Shown here: in pieces, positions 22,619 through 34,238 of the stretch
Position numbering within the stretch: the first letter of the stretch is position 1
How the letters are laid out: every line of letters starts with the position of its first letter
Origin: Marvania coccoides
Taxonomy: Eukaryota; Chlorophyta; Trebouxiophyceae; Chlorellales; Chlorellaceae
NCBI GenBank assembly: GCA_963854735.1
Contig: OY978101.1
Span: 1,240,001 to 1,304,000 of the forward strand
DNA length: 64,000 bases
Reading direction: 5' to 3'
The notes under the pieces: model-generated
Told to the model about the DNA's origin: nothing
What the model saw: only the letters and a program-made list of their open reading frames with translations
Databases searched by the model: none
Program-made: the position numbers and the translations under genes

Positions 22619-23986
22619 ATGATCGGCGGCGCGGCGCGCTCACGCCGTAACAGGCAGCACCTGCTCTCCCTTGGAGGGCGCGGCCACTGCCTTTTAAACA
22701 TTGTTTTTGTGGCAGCGATTCTCTCACACCACCTCACTCGCTATTTAAAAGGCCTTGACACCTCCCAACGCCACCCCCTTTCCTCTTCCTCTTCTCTCAC
22801 GCCCTCTGATGGGCGTCAGGAAAGCAGCGGCATTGATGTTTTCAGTCGGCTGTATTCCTACCAGCCGGCACGCAGATACTCTTACGACGAACACGGCTTC
22901 GCCCCAGGCACCAAATACACCCAGGCCTTCATCCAGGCCCACCAAAACCCTGCGGACTGCAAGGGCAAGCAGTTTATTATCCTACGGCCCTTTGTTTCCG
23001 GCCTTGGCAGCATCATTCACGTCATCACGCTGTACCTGGCGTCGGCCATCGAGCAGGACCGCATTCTGTTGCTCGATGAAGAGTTTTTGAGCTACTCGGT
23101 AGACGACGGCTGCGATTTTAATTGCTTGTTTGAGCCGATTTCGTCGTGCAGCGTTGAGTATGCAAAAACCACCCAATTTATCGATATAAGCTTCCCTGAC
23201 ATCCCGGAATTTGGCCTGGTCCCTACCGCCATCAAGAACACCGTGCGCAAGGAGGTGGCGCATCATACGCTGACGCCGCATTTTTTCAAGTACTGGTGGC
23301 GGGCGCAGGGGGCTGCGTACATTGCGCGCCTCAACAAACGGTCGCTGGCAGCGGTGGCGACCTTGCGCCGGGAAAAGGCGCTGCACACCGGCTTTCGCAG
23401 GGCCAAAACTGGCGAAATTCCGGACAAGGTGGCGGTGCCGCTGCCGCTGCCGCCAGGCACCGTCAACGTCCACGTTCGTCACGGCGATAAAGGCATTGAA
23501 ATGACGCTGGTGCCGTTCGCCGACTATGTTGCCGCTGCGAAGCAGATCGTCAACCTGAATCCGCTGGGGTTGAAGCACTCCCTCTTCGTTTCCAGCGAAG
23601 ACCCAGGTGTCATCGAGGAAGCGGTGAACTTGACACGCAGCAGCGGCGACGGCGGGGCCGCTGCATCGGTGGGCGGCACCAGTCCCGACGTGTCGTGGGT
23701 GGTGTACGTTTCGCACATCAACCGCAAGAACACCAGCCCCATGGAGCAGCTGCATGAGTTTTCAAGGGCGGGGGCGGATGGACGGACGCTGGGCAAAACA
23801 GCGCTGATGCAGACCTGGATGCTGCAGCTGATGATGGCGCTGGAGTGCGACGCGTTTGTGGGCACGCGGGGATCCAACTGGAACCGGCTGATTGACGAGC
23901 TGCGGTGCGTGTGGGTGAATAAGTGCCAGGGGGCGTATTTGGAGGTTGGGCCGGACAGCGACTGGGAGTACTACAACTATAAATGA
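22619..23986 (+). CDS. Type II membrane glycosyltransferase, fucosyltransferase (GT23)-like
   Basis: A single exon of 455 residues. A membrane segment near residues 24-40 (LLNIVFVAAILSH) follows a basic N-terminus, so a Golgi type II topology is inferred. The lumenal part contains VHVRHGDKGIEMTLVPFADY and, near the C-terminus, LECDAFVGTRGSNWNRLIDE. These correspond in position and character to the HVRRTDK and C-terminal nucleotide-sugar-binding motifs of alpha-1,6-fucosyltransferases and related O-fucosyltransferases. The acceptor is unknown. I chose ATG 22619 because upstream sequence in the same frame (an ATG at 22412) is AT-rich with non-coding composition. A related GT family is possible. 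Confidence 0.6.
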   Translation: MIGGAARSRRNRQHLLSLGGRGHCLLNIVFVAAILSHHLTRYLKGLDTSQRHPLSSSSSLTPSDGRQESSGIDVFSRLYSYQPARRYSYDEHGFAPGTKYTQAFIQAHQNPADCKGKQFIILRPFVSGLGSIIHVITLYLASAIEQDRILLLDEEFLSYSVDDGCDFNCLFEPISSCSVEYAKTTQFIDISFPDIPEFGLVPTAIKNTVRKEVAHHTLTPHFFKYWWRAQGAAYIARLNKRSLAAVATLRREKALHTGFRRAKTGEIPDKVAVPLPLPPGTVNVHVRHGDKGIEMTLVPFADYVAAAKQIVNLNPLGLKHSLFVSSEDPGVIEEAVNLTRSSGDGGAAASVGGTSPDVSWVVYVSHINRKNTSPMEQLHEFSRAGADGRTLGKTALMQTWMLQLMMALECDAFVGTRGSNWNRLIDELRCVWVNKCQGAYLEVGPDSDWEYYNYK

Positions 23987-24480
23987 GCGGTGGTTGGGTG
24001 GGCGGTTGTTTCGTGCGTTTCTCCCTTTCTTTAGGTGAGTATTTGCGCTTTGAGTGGAGTTGTTGCAAAGTTTGAGAAAGTCAATTTTCAGCCTCCTCAT
24101 CTTGCTTTTCTTTTTACTGTTGTTTCTTTTTTGCTGCAGGCAGCGGTTTTGAGGGAAGAAGCCTGGAAGGCGCACCTGAAAGCGCGCGCGCGAACGCTTT
24201 TTCACCCTTAAGGGTTGTCTGAAAGCGTGCATGGAAAGAGAAAAAAAAGGTCTGCAGCAGCTGCGCCTGCATGCGGCGCGACAGCACCGAGTGCCAACGC
24301 TCAGATTGGCGGACGGGCCACAGACACGCGTGCGCGCTGTTAAAAGCCGAGGAAGTAGAATACTTTTACAGCGAAAAAAATTGCATTGTTTGTTCACTCG
24401 GGAAAATAATCTCAATGGCATCATAAAAAAGAATGATATTCTAAATTAATTTAGATCTAATACAGCTATCATTTAAATTC
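23987..24480. other. Convergent spacer
   Basis: This lies between the fucosyltransferase-like gene and the SNF5-like gene. No gene, RNA or clear repeat is seen. Confidence 0.5.
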
Positions 24481-25397
24481 TTATTTCCCGCCCACCTCGG
24501 TGTCATTCTTGGTGGTGGCGTCCCCTTTGGACTGCTTCTCTGCCGACTGCCGCCGTGCATTCAACTCCACCAGAAACTGCTTCGCTGCCTCCCCAGTGAT
24601 GATCACAGGCACCCGACTGGGCTCTTTCCTCACCGCCGGCGTTGGCCGGGCCACCACCCCCGTAGAGTTGCCCGCCTCCACGCTGCGCCTCATTTTTTGT
24701 AATGCTCGTCGCAGCTCGTACTGCATTACGACTGCAATTTGAGGGCTTAGACCCAGGTCGCTGGCCACTCTAGCGGTGTAGGCGCCTGCCATGACCTCTG
24801 GGGTGGCTAGATCCCACTTGATGCGGTCCAGGAGGATGCGAGGGGGGTCTTCATCAAGGACGACAACATACTGCGGAGGAAAAAATTAATGACAGGAATT
24901 GAAACTCAGAGTTTAAGAAAAGGATGGCAGTGGCTTAATACACGGGGCGGTTTTTGCAGTGTAGGGGTATTGCGTCATAGCGAGAAATTAGTTGAAAGAC
25001 TTTTTTTCTTACCTGCACTTCTACGAGCTTTGAGGGAGCCGCGCTGCGCTCTATGGTGTCGCGAAACGTCTCGGAGGCGGTCTCCAGATGCCGGATGAGC
25101 ATGTTGGTGGCGGACTGCGTGTCTTTTGAAGTAGTGCCGGTGTTGTCTCGATTCTTAACCCACTGCTCCGCCGCCAACTTGGCGTTGCCGTCAGCTGGCC
25201 ACAGGCGCTGTACGATGGACGCAAGAGGGGGTCTCAAGGTAATGGCGTGTGCATTTACGGATGTGCATATATCAGCAACAAACACTCACTTCAAACCCCG
25301 GGGAACTCCCCAAATCGTCTAAAAATACTGGAATTAGCGGGACTTTGTGCGTGCCGCCACGGCCTGGCGCGGCTGAAGCCGCCAAAGACTGCTGCAT
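24481..25397 (-). CDS. Short SNF5/SMARCB1-domain protein
   Basis: Exons 25397-25290, 25207-25013 and 24870-24481 all join in phase 0, giving 230 residues. After a Gly/Ala-rich start and a helical region, one SNF5 repeat is visible: KLVEVQYVVVLDEDPPRILL, then DRIKWDLATPEVMAGAYTA and RVASDLGLSPQIAVVMQYEL. SNF5, SFH1 and BSH proteins are core subunits of SWI/SNF-type chromatin remodellers and normally have two such repeats. Here only one is apparent, and the protein is shorter than plant BSH (about 240 residues) in its conserved portion. It starts 178 bp from the MLH3 start on the opposite strand. Confidence 0.7.
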
Positions 25398-25575
25398 TTC
25401 GATATATATATATATAAACAAAATTAACACAGAGATTTCGAAAAACTTCGAAAACATTTTGAAATGTTGCTCTGGCAAAACCCAGACTTTCAGCAATCTC
25501 GCTCAAAGAAAAAATAATTATAAAATAAATAATGGGGTAAATATCCCACCAGCAAGTTTCCAGGTGCACTCAGGC
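25398..25575. promoter_or_regulatory. Shared upstream region of the SNF5-like and MLH3 genes
   Basis: Only 178 bp separate the two divergent start codons. The stretch is AT-rich with a TATATATATATA run at about 25402-25415. Any promoters must overlap here or extend into the first exons. Confidence 0.5.
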
Positions 25576-26751
25576 ATGAATTTTAATGAGAATGAGATCT
25601 CACGAATTGAGGACCCAGTAGCGAACGCCCTGCGCTCTGGCACCTCAATTTCCAACCTTTGGCACGGCGTGGAAATCTGCGTGACCAACAGCATCGAAGC
25701 GGGCGCCACAGAGATCCATTGCGAGCTCGATGTTGCATCCTGTGCCTTCCAAGTGAAAGACAATGGGCGGGGCCTCTCGTTGGGCGCTCTGCGGGCCGTG
25801 GGCATTTGGAACACGTCATCCAAGCTCGAGGCAGGCGCCCGGGGCGAGGGCCTGGCCTCTGTGTGTAGCGTGGCGGTGGTTGAGGTCACGTCCCGCCCCT
25901 CTGGCAGCTTCGAAACGCACTCTTGCTTGCTGCGCGCTGGCTCCCTGCTGCAGATGAGGCTGGCGCCCGAGCAGCGCCCGCGCGCCGGCACTGTGGTCTC
26001 CGTTAAGGACGCATTTTTCAACCGCCCGGTCGCCAGAAAAATGCTGCTTGCTGCCGGGTAAGCGCTCCAATACTTCGCCCCTTACTTTTTTTATTTTTTT
26101 TCTGATTGAAGCATATTTTTGGGTCCTTTTCTACAGGGTCAAAAAGGAGGTGGAGCGGTGCTGCCGCGCGATTGATTGTTTCGCGCTGCTTCACCCACAC
26201 GTCACCTTCACGCTCTACGACCGCGCCTCCCGCTGCTTCGCCGCGCGGCACATCAAAGGGCGCTCCCAGGCGCAGTCTGTGGGCGCTTTCTTCGGCTCCC
26301 CTCCCCCTGAGGCTATTGCCCGCATGGAAGCCCCCGGCAATCTTCTTTCTTTCTCTGCATGGAACGTTTCCGGGTGGGCCGCGCGCCCCCCTCACGGCCA
26401 CCCCACCTCCGCGCGCCAGCGCATCTACATCGATGGCCGCCCAGTCAAAGCGCCGCCCCTGTCCAAAGCAATCGACGCTCTTTTTGTGGACATTCAACGG
26501 GAGATGCTGAAGCAGCAGGGTCGCGGCCAGGGGCAGCAGCTGCAGTCGGTGGCCAAGGCCAGCAACAAGCACGCCATGTTTGTGCTGCAGCTGCGGTGTA
26601 CGGAGGGCGCGGGGGGCGTGGAGGTACTGCATGGTCCTGGCGGAGGTACTGTACTATTACATGACTGGGCTGAGGTACTGGCAGCAGTACGAAGCGCAGT
26701 ATTGGCGGCATGGAGGCCGGTGTTGACATCAGCGCTGGAGGTGGAGCTGCA

Positions 26752-26783
<32 letters not shown>

Positions 26784-28477
26784 GTCCAGCAGCTGAGACA
26801 CTGCAGTTGGCCGACAGCCGGAGTTTCTTCCTTTCAAAAGGGGCAGCTATCGCGAGATGGAGCGGCGCTGGGGGTCTGGGGGGCGGTGGCAGTAGCTACT
26901 ACAAGGGTTTGGCATCCAGCAGCAGTGCGCCAGGCTCATTACGGGCAAAACCGGCGGCTGCAGCGATGCAGTCTGGAAGTGGTTTGCCTTCATTGGCTGA
27001 CGGCGGCGGTTTGCTGCCTGGCGCTTCGCGTGGAGGTCAAAGTGATGCTACAGCTGGTATCCCTGCGTCTGACTATCAAGCTGGCTACGTAGAACGCCCC
27101 CCCTCTTTCTCTTTTTCGGGTTTCCTCCGCTCCGGGATCGGGGGCGCCCTACCGCACGCCAAGCCTCAGCAGCTCCATACCGCTCCTTCTCTGAGGCCCG
27201 CTAGCAGCCAGGGGGGCAGCCTGTGCGTCGGCCAAACCTCACAGCAGCATCAAGACCCGCAGCAGCAGCGTGGCAGTCTTCTGGACTTGACGCCCCTCAC
27301 AGACACCCCTGGAGCAGGCACCAACCACCCACGGCAACCGCCGTACTCTTCTTTAATCAACACCGCCGCCTCAGCGCCGCCCATGGCGTCCTGGCGGCAG
27401 CGCAGGGAGCGGCCGCCGTCACTGCCGATGCCACCTCGCCAACCCAAGAATTTTGAGGCTTGGGACGCCAGCGCTGCCTCTGGAGGTGGCAGTGGCACGG
27501 CCTCAGCACCGCCCATGGCCAAGCGCGCTCGCCTTAACCCCCCTCCCCCCTCTTCCACCGCTGCTAACGGATTCAACGTAGGCGCCTCCGCCCTAGATGC
27601 TATTCTTTCCACCTGGAGCAACCCTGCGATGATCCCCGCGGGCAACGCCTTCTCCAGCACCGAGGTCGCGTCCGTGGACAGCCTGGCGGCCGCGGTGTTC
27701 GCGCCTCTGCGCCCAGAACGCCTGGCCAAAGCGGATTTGCAGGGCGCTCGGGCGCTGCGCCAGATAGGCGCAAAATTCGTGCCCATTGTGTGCCGGGGCG
27801 GAATTTTGGCGCTGGTGGACCAGCACGCGGCGGACGAGCGGGTGCAGCTGGAGCGACTGCGGGCGCAGGTGCTGGATTCTGCGGGGATGCCGGCAGGCGG
27901 AGCCGCCCCTTCGCTGCCGCTGGACGTCCCCCAGTCGTTGCGAATGGGCGCAGATGAGGCCCCACTTCTGGAGGAATACGCCTGTATCGCGGCCGCCTGG
28001 GGATGGCGCTGGAATCACCACAATACAGCCGCCACGAACAATTTTTTTTCCGACTTTTCTTTAGACGTGGAGGTGGTTGGCGTGCCGGTGGTCTGCGGGC
28101 GCGCGCTAACCGCCACCGACCTGCGGCTGTATCTGCACGAGCTAGGGGAGACGCGTGGTGCTCCTGGACCGCCTTCAGGGGTGGTCAGAGTGTTGAATTC
28201 TCGTGCCTGCCGCTCAGCGATCATGTTTGGGAATGAGCTGCTGCCTGCGGAGTGCCAGGGGCTGGTGGAGGGGTTGCAGATGACGCAGTTATGCTTCATT
28301 TGCGCCCACGGCCGGCCCACGACGGTGCCCCTGGTGGATTTAGAGGCGCTGCGGAAGGCGGCAGTGGTGCAGGCGGCCAGGGCAGCTCAAGTTGGGAAAG
28401 GAGGGGAAGCGATGGAGAGGCCTGGTGGGTCGCTGGCGCAGATGAAGGCGCGGCTGGTGGCGGCGTTAAAGTCGTGA
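25576..28477 (+). CDS. MLH3: MutL homologue MLH3
   Basis: Exons 25576-26057 and 26137-28477 join across a GT-AG intron, giving 940 residues. The N-terminal GHKL ATPase part shows TNSIEAGATEI, VKDNGRGLS and ARGEGLASVCS. A long low-complexity linker (poly-Ala, Gln, Pro, Ser) follows. The C-terminal endonuclease domain has DQHAADERVQLERL (the DQHAx2Ex4E metal motif), ACRSAIMFGNELLP and CAHGRPTTVPLVDL. ACR plus CxHGRP with this linker length indicates MLH3 rather than PMS1 or MLH1. MLH1-MLH3 (MutL-gamma) nicks DNA to resolve meiotic crossovers and aids mismatch repair. At the catalytic Glu of motif I (EELxxNS in human and plant MLH3) this protein has Ile (VEICVTNS). Confidence 0.9.
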
Positions 28478-28728
28478 TCTTGCGAGTGTAATGATGTAGT
28501 ATGGAGAATGAATTCCTCAACAGCAGAAGTTTCATGAGGAAAGATTGAGAGAGTTTTTTTTATACGGCAGAAGCGCCCATCGCTGTTTATAATATATAAA
28601 TCATTTCTCGACGCTTCCATCATCCTGCAAAGCTGCTGTTTGTCTGACCACTGATCACTTTTAATTGAAACAAAATTCTTTGATCTTCAACAAGCACGCA
28701 TAATAGCAACACATATTAAATCGCAACA

Positions 28729-29526
28729 ATGGGGGAGTCACAGTACAGCTTCAGTCTGACGACGTTCAGCCCCAGCGGCAAACTCGTGCAGATCGAATAC
28801 GCGCTGAATGCCGTGAACGCAGGGGCCACCTCACTGGGAATCAAGGCCACCAACGGCGTGGTGCTGGCCACCGAAAAGAAGCTGCCATCCATCCTGGTGG
28901 ACGAGTCGACGGTGCAAAAGATCTCGCTGATCACTCCCAACATAGGCGTGACATACAGCGGCATGGGCCCAGACTCGCGCGTTCTCGTGCGCAAAGCTCG
29001 CAAGTCTGGCCAAGTCTACTACCGCCAGTACCACGAGCAGATCCCAGTGGCACAGCTCGTCCGAGAAACAGCCACCGTCATGCAAGAGTTTACACGTGAG
29101 CAATGTTCACCCTCGTTTCTCCCCATTTTTACCACACTTACCACCCAACGCACCCCTATTCTAACCCTGCTACCCCCTCCCGCAGAGTCTGGCGGGGTGC
29201 GGCCCTTCGGGGTGTCTCTCCTCACAGCCGGCTACGACGAAAACGGCCCGCAGCTGTACCAGGTGGATCCTTCGGGCTCCTACTTCGCGTGGAAGGCCTC
29301 CGCCATCGGGAAAAACATGGCCAACGCCAAGGCGTTCTTGGAGAAGCGGTACAACGAGGAGCTTGAGCTGGAGGACGCCATTCACACTGCGCTGCTCACG
29401 CTGAAAGAAGGGTTTGAGGGGGAGCTGACAGGGGACTCAGTGGAGGTGGGCGTCGTGGGAGAGGACCGCAAGTTCAGGGTGTTGACCGCGGAAGAGGTGG
29501 CGGACTACTTGCGGGAGGTGGAGTAG
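28729..29526 (+). CDS. PSMA2: 20S proteasome subunit alpha type-2
   Basis: Exons 28729-29095 and 29186-29526 give 235 residues, the normal length for this subunit. The N-terminal alpha-subunit signature [20 protein letters not shown] is followed by [20 protein letters not shown] and [20 protein letters not shown]. Alpha subunits form the outer rings that gate the proteolytic chamber. The 90-bp GT-AG intron (29096-29185) has no stop in frame. The spliced form restores the conserved [12 protein letters not shown], so splicing is favoured. The gene follows MLH3 on the same strand after 251 bp. Confidence 0.95.
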   Translation: MGESQYSFSLTTFSPSGKLVQIEYALNAVNAGATSLGIKATNGVVLATEKKLPSILVDESTVQKISLITPNIGVTYSGMGPDSRVLVRKARKSGQVYYRQYHEQIPVAQLVRETATVMQEFTREQCSPSFLPIFTTLTTQRTPILTLLPPPAESGGVRPFGVSLLTAGYDENGPQLYQVDPSGSYFAWKASAIGKNMANAKAFLEKRYNEELELEDAIHTALLTLKEGFEGELTGDSVEVGVVGEDRKFRVLTAEEVADYLREVE

Positions 29527-29859
29527 AAAAAATTGAATTTGAGCCGCCAAAGTGGGAAAATGTGTGGCAGCGAACGGGTGGTTTTTATTGCGCTGCTGTT
29601 TGTACAAACGAAAAAGTTTTAAAGTGGTTAATGCAGTACTACTTAGAGTTGAGGCAGGGTGGAAGGTGGGGCTGATGAGATGGCGGGGAGCGGCGGTGAT
29701 TACAAAAGAATGAGTAGCCAGGGTCCAGGCCGTGGACCATGCATATTATGCACAGTGTCCTTTTCTATCCTTCCAAATCGCTATCAGCTGCTGGGGTCGC
29801 GGCAAATTGTACTTGTATTTCCATACACACTTGTATTTATTTAGATTTAGGGCGCCGAG

Positions 29860-30093
29860 CGGCAGCTGCGGCGAGCGTGGCAGCGATTTCTCAACATGGA
29901 GAGGAGAACAGCCACTGCGCTGCGGTCTGGGTCTTCAGAAGGCGGTGAATCTAATGACTCTACGCATGCGTGCATGCGTGGAGTTGCATACGTTGGGTTG
30001 GTGCATTATGTCACGAAATTTGCTGCGCCGGGGAGCCTATGCCTGATTTTCTTTACGTTGCAGCTTGTTGCAAGTATAGAATCCGCAGTTTAA
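29860..30093 (+). pseudogene. C-terminal remnant of the clustered membrane-protein family
   Basis: After a TAG acceptor at about 29857-29859, the frame reads AERQLRRAWQRF, a Ser/Gly/Glu-rich linker, then YVGLVHYVTKFAAPGSLCLIF and a stop. This matches the last exon of the three downstream genes: TERRQRQVWRQRF, an acidic linker, then YLARFALPGACFLVY. I found no upstream exons with the N-terminal domain or the other membrane segments in 29530-29860, so it appears truncated. It lies about 1.1 kb before the first intact copy and in the same orientation. Confidence 0.65.
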
Positions 30094-31206
30094 GTGTGAT
30101 ATGGATTTAACGCAATGCGCTGAAGAGAGAGGGCGTAAAGAAAGAACGATACCAATAGGAATTATTGAAGTTGCCAGTGAAAGGAGCGGTGACAAGGCTG
30201 TTGATTTGGACCATTTTTGGACCAGGTTTGCATGCCCTGGCGTGCTTATACTTGTGTGTTTGAAATCTCAAATTGCTTGAGAATTGGCGCACCTAAAATT
30301 GAAGAAGTACTAGGACATTATTTCCTTCTTACTTCACATGGACTGCATGAAAAAATAGCAGAAGAAAGAAAAGGTGCACCAAGAAGGGGACCCTAAGCTG
30401 AATTGCCATAGAGAGCTGAGTTCAGCGGCAGCCAAAAACAAAGACCCCAAAGTCATCCCAAAGGGATGACGTGATAATATGCCAACCTTTCTTCTCTAAC
30501 TTCCTTGGCTTGAAGGGTGTTCGGGGTGGCACAGACACTACCCCATCCCATACACTTACAATCTGGAACAAACTATAAACAACTCCGAAGATATACCACA
30601 AAAAATAAAGGGCAAATTCACTAAGAACGCACAGAATAACTTCTAGAGCGGCGATTTCGCCAGAAGACGCTCAGAAAGCTTACTCTGCAAGAAAGCTTAC
30701 TCTGCAAGAAAGCTTACTCTGCAAAGCCTTCAATTTTCTTTATTTTTTTGCTGACAATGCAAGGCTCCAATTTTTGCCAGTTTAGATGATATATACTCAA
30801 CATTTGTGAACATACGTTTGGGAGAGTCTTCACGGCAGCGATAGCGCGCGCGAGAGAAAGCTATTTCTATTTCTGCGAAGTCTTGCCATTTTTCAATCAA
30901 TTTGAATTTTCAATCATTTTCTCCCGATTTCGAAAAAATGTGGTAATTTGAGGCTATAACTGTCGTAACTTTATAACTTGGGTCACACCAACTGCGGCGC
31001 GCTGAAAAGCGCGAAATCCGTCTCCTCCAGCAGCAGCAGCAGCGGGGCTCGCGAGGCCCAGTCCACCTGTCGCTGCACCCACATACAAACTGCTACACAC
31101 TCAACGCTGGAGCTGGTTGTGTGCAGCCAGTAGGCGGTGCTCACGTATTTCCGAATTATCGCAAAAACTGCACCCCATCCCGACAACGCTGATAGGATAC
31201 CATTAA
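30094..31206. other. AT-rich spacer with a 17-bp tandem repeat
   Basis: The only clear structure is three perfect tandem copies of AGAAAGCTTACTCTGCA at 30672-30722, plus an inverted pair around AAAGTCATCCCAAAGGGATGAC (30451-30472). No gene is supported. Confidence 0.55.
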
Positions 31207-32257
31207 ATGGGGCGAAGGATGCGGATGCGGCTCGATCTAACCTTCGTAGACCGACGCTGTGAGGACGCCTACTGCAGCTGGCTCATGGGGCTGCGCAAAG
31301 ACCAGGACCCGTGGCTGACGACCGTGCGAATGCTGATTGCCGTGGCCGTCGTGGCGAGGGTCATTCGACACTTTGCCGGCACGCACATGCCCATTCACAT
31401 GCGACTCTCAGTGTTCCCGCTCTTCGCGTTGAACGTTTTGGACGCCGCGATGGCACGCCGCGGTAGCGGCCCTTGGCGGTAGGAGTATATGGTTGATTGG
31501 TTGACCAGAAAAAATGCGGGGGGGGGGGATCCCCAGTGCTTTTTTTTTGTATTTGCTTTAATTTTAATTTTCCTCTTCCAACCCCTTTTTCAGGATTCGC
31601 GCCTTTGTGGGAGCACTGTGCAACGCCATGAACCTGGCGTTCTTTGCGTCTTACCAAAGCATTTTATACCCATACCCGGCGCTGTCGCGCTCAGCAGCCT
31701 CCTCCCTCCTCCTCGTTATCGTAAACTCGCCGTGCCTCATCCTACACGCGGGACGCATGTTCCACTTGCCGTTTTGGCTCCAATTTCTGCGCCTGTCGAT
31801 CGCCTCCTTGATAGCGCTGTCCCGCGTTCCCGATATTTGCCAGCAGAGTTACACGCAGTGGCTTGCTACCGCTACGCTACGTTGGCTGGGGGCAGAGCGC
31901 TACCCAGGAATCGCCCTGAGGACGGCGTGCTTTGTTGAGCAATCTGCGCTGATTATCGTTGGTGGCTTTTGCTGGGCCTCGCTCCTTTCGTTCACCACAG
32001 AGAGGCGGCAGCGGCAGGTTTGGAGGCAAAGGTTTGGTAGGATTGTGGAGCGGGAGGCAGAGAGAGCGCGAGAATACGACGCAGAGGAGGAGGACGACGG
32101 CAATGATGGCGAGGAAGGGAACTTTGACGAAATGTGCGGCAACGATTTTATTGGGCTTGATCAGTACTTGGCGCGGTTTGCGCTGCCTGGAGCGTGTTTT
32201 CTCGTCTACTTTGCCGCGCTGTACTGCGGCAATAGGACCACGAGCTTCCTTAAATGA
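31207..32257 (+). CDS. Clustered multi-spanning membrane protein, copy 1
   Basis: Exons 31207-31478 and 31594-32257 join in phase 2, giving 311 residues. The N-terminus LDLTFVDRRCEDAYCSWLMG is followed by hydrophobic segments (TTVRMLIAVAVVARVI, RLSVFPLFALNVLDAA, NAMNLAFFASYQSILY), the conserved ILHAGRMFHLPFWLQFLR, then VEQSALIIVGGFCWASLL, TTERRQRQ, a cytosolic-type acidic linker and ALPGACFLVYFAAL. About six membrane helices are predicted. It shares intron position and phase with copies 2 and 3. I do not recognise the family. The LTFxDxxxE start resembles N-terminal regions I associate with algal membrane sensor proteins, but no catalytic domain is present. Confidence 0.75.
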
Positions 32258-33279
32258 CTAGTTCAAAGTTTGACTGAACCATTTTTTTTTCGCAACTAAT
32301 TTTTCTGCGAATATTTTTCGGCTAAAGTGTTTGCTTTTCAACCGCCTTCCCTCCTAATCAATTATTCATATTTTTTTCTAAAGATATTCATGTTTAAATC
32401 TACTATGATGACGGTGTAATGCACAGGGTTAATAGTTACCCAACAATCATTTCAGACAAATTACCCATGCTATCCCGTGATACCCTACATTACCTAGGGG
32501 TACCCCCCCTCCTATGTTTGTAGTGTTGGCGGCAGTTGCGAAAATTCAAGCCAACCCAACCAACATGTTCCCCGGAATAATTCACAAATTCTTCTAAAGG
32601 AATGGTTCAGTGAAGAAACTGTTAAAGCGCTCATTGATGCAGGATGAGAAGGGGGCATTCATTTTTGGCTGAAAGAGTGGGCAATTAGCGGCGGGAGGTG
32701 CCGCCAACATTGTTGCCATTTCGGGAGATTGCTATTGTAATGGCGCACGGTTACTATAATAAAAAACAACAATCTTTCAACTGCAGCAATTCTCTCTCCT
32801 CTACGCCTTTTAATTTTTGAAAAAAACATTTAAAACTAGATTTGTGAATTTCTCATATCTCTCATGCACCTGCTTTCGTATTAAACCCAGCATATGTTGA
32901 CTTTTTTTTCTTTCAATCCAACTCGTTTTCCGGCAGTAAATTCGAGGGGGAGTTGGGTGAGGGGCAGATTTGAAGTCGATTAACGAAGTAGTCCGACGAC
33001 GGTCGTCCCGCAGAGCCCCTTTTTATCTTATTTATTTTTATATATTGTCACCCGGGGCCCAGTGTACATGTTTTCTCTTACTGGTCCATCGAGAGCTACG
33101 CTATATTTCAAATTTTGAACATTTTGGATTGAATTCGAGTCGTCACCCACTACGCCCGCTTCTTCTAAAAACGATGCACACTTCGAAGTACTCGCGCGCT
33201 GAAAGATCGATCTTTGAGCGCTGCTCTCATCAAGTTTCATGTTTTTCTTAGTTCCCCCCTCAAGCTGCCAACGTTTAAC
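32258..33279. other. AT-rich spacer within the membrane-protein cluster
   Basis: About 1 kb with no coding region, RNA gene or repeat that I can support. The promoter of copy 2 is presumably in its last few hundred bases. Confidence 0.5.
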
Positions 33280-34238
33280 ATGGGGGCCGTGCAAATGCAG
33301 CTAACCCTTCAGTACACTTCCCCGTCTCTGGAAGATAAATTCAGCACGTGGATGCTGAGCTTGCGGAGGCAGCGGTTGTGGTGGGAAGTAGTACGACTCG
33401 TTATCACAGGGGTCGCTGTACTTCGCCTTTTCCGCCAAGCTGCCCCTGGCTCTTTGAATGTGGCACTCGGCATTTTGACGTGCGCAATCATCACGTTTGA
33501 CACTTCCATCGCTCTCTCCGGCCGAGGAAGCTGGAGGTAAGCTGTGGGAAGGAAACAAACAATTTGACACCTTCCATATATATATATTGTTAAATTTGAC
33601 ACCACCCACTAAAAACACCCATACCTGTGTCTCACAACGCCTTTCGCACCGTCTCTTGCAGGCTTCGAGCTTTCTCGTCCAGCGCGAGCGTCGCCGTTTG
33701 CATGGCTTTCGCCCAATACACGCATGCCTACATTTTCCCCGAGCACGCGTCCATGACCCTCCTGCACAAGCTGGGCACCCTTTTCGTGAAACCCCCTTGG
33801 CCCATGCTGCACTCCGGCCGGACACTGAGAATGCCATTTATCTGGCAGTACGTACGAATTATGTTTTCTTCGTTGCTGTCGCTGGCCCTCATGCCGAAAA
33901 TGTGTGGCGAGAGCATCGTGCTCCAGTGGTTCGCTTCGTTGACTCTGGAGCCTCTTTTCGGGACTTCCACGCTCAGCCTTCAGCAGCTGTGCGTTCTTGA
34001 GCATTCGGCGGTGGTCATTTTGTTCGGATTCGTGTGGGCGAGCTTTTTAATTTTCAGGTTTGAGCGACAGCAGCGGAGAGAGTTTGTGCGGTGCGTTGGG
34101 CCTTCGACAGACGCTGGAGATGATTGTCACGGCTCAAAATACGTCGGTACTGCAGAATATATCGAATACTTTGCTGCGCCGGCGGTGCTGTGTTTAGTAA
34201 TGTTTCAAATCCAACGCGTCCTACGTATGGAAGTTTAA
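33280..34238 (+). CDS. Clustered multi-spanning membrane protein, copy 2
   Basis: Exons 33280-33536 and 33662-34238 join in phase 2, giving 277 residues. It aligns with copy 1: LTLQYTSPSLEDKFSTWMLS at the N-terminus, PMLHSGRTLRMPFIWQYVR in the middle, LEHSAVVILFGFVWASFLIF, FERQQRRE, and a C-terminal EYFAAPAVLCLVMFQ. The acidic linker between the last two segments is much shorter than in copies 1 and 3. The first-intron position after the W-R codon pair is identical in all three copies. Function is unknown. Confidence 0.75.
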
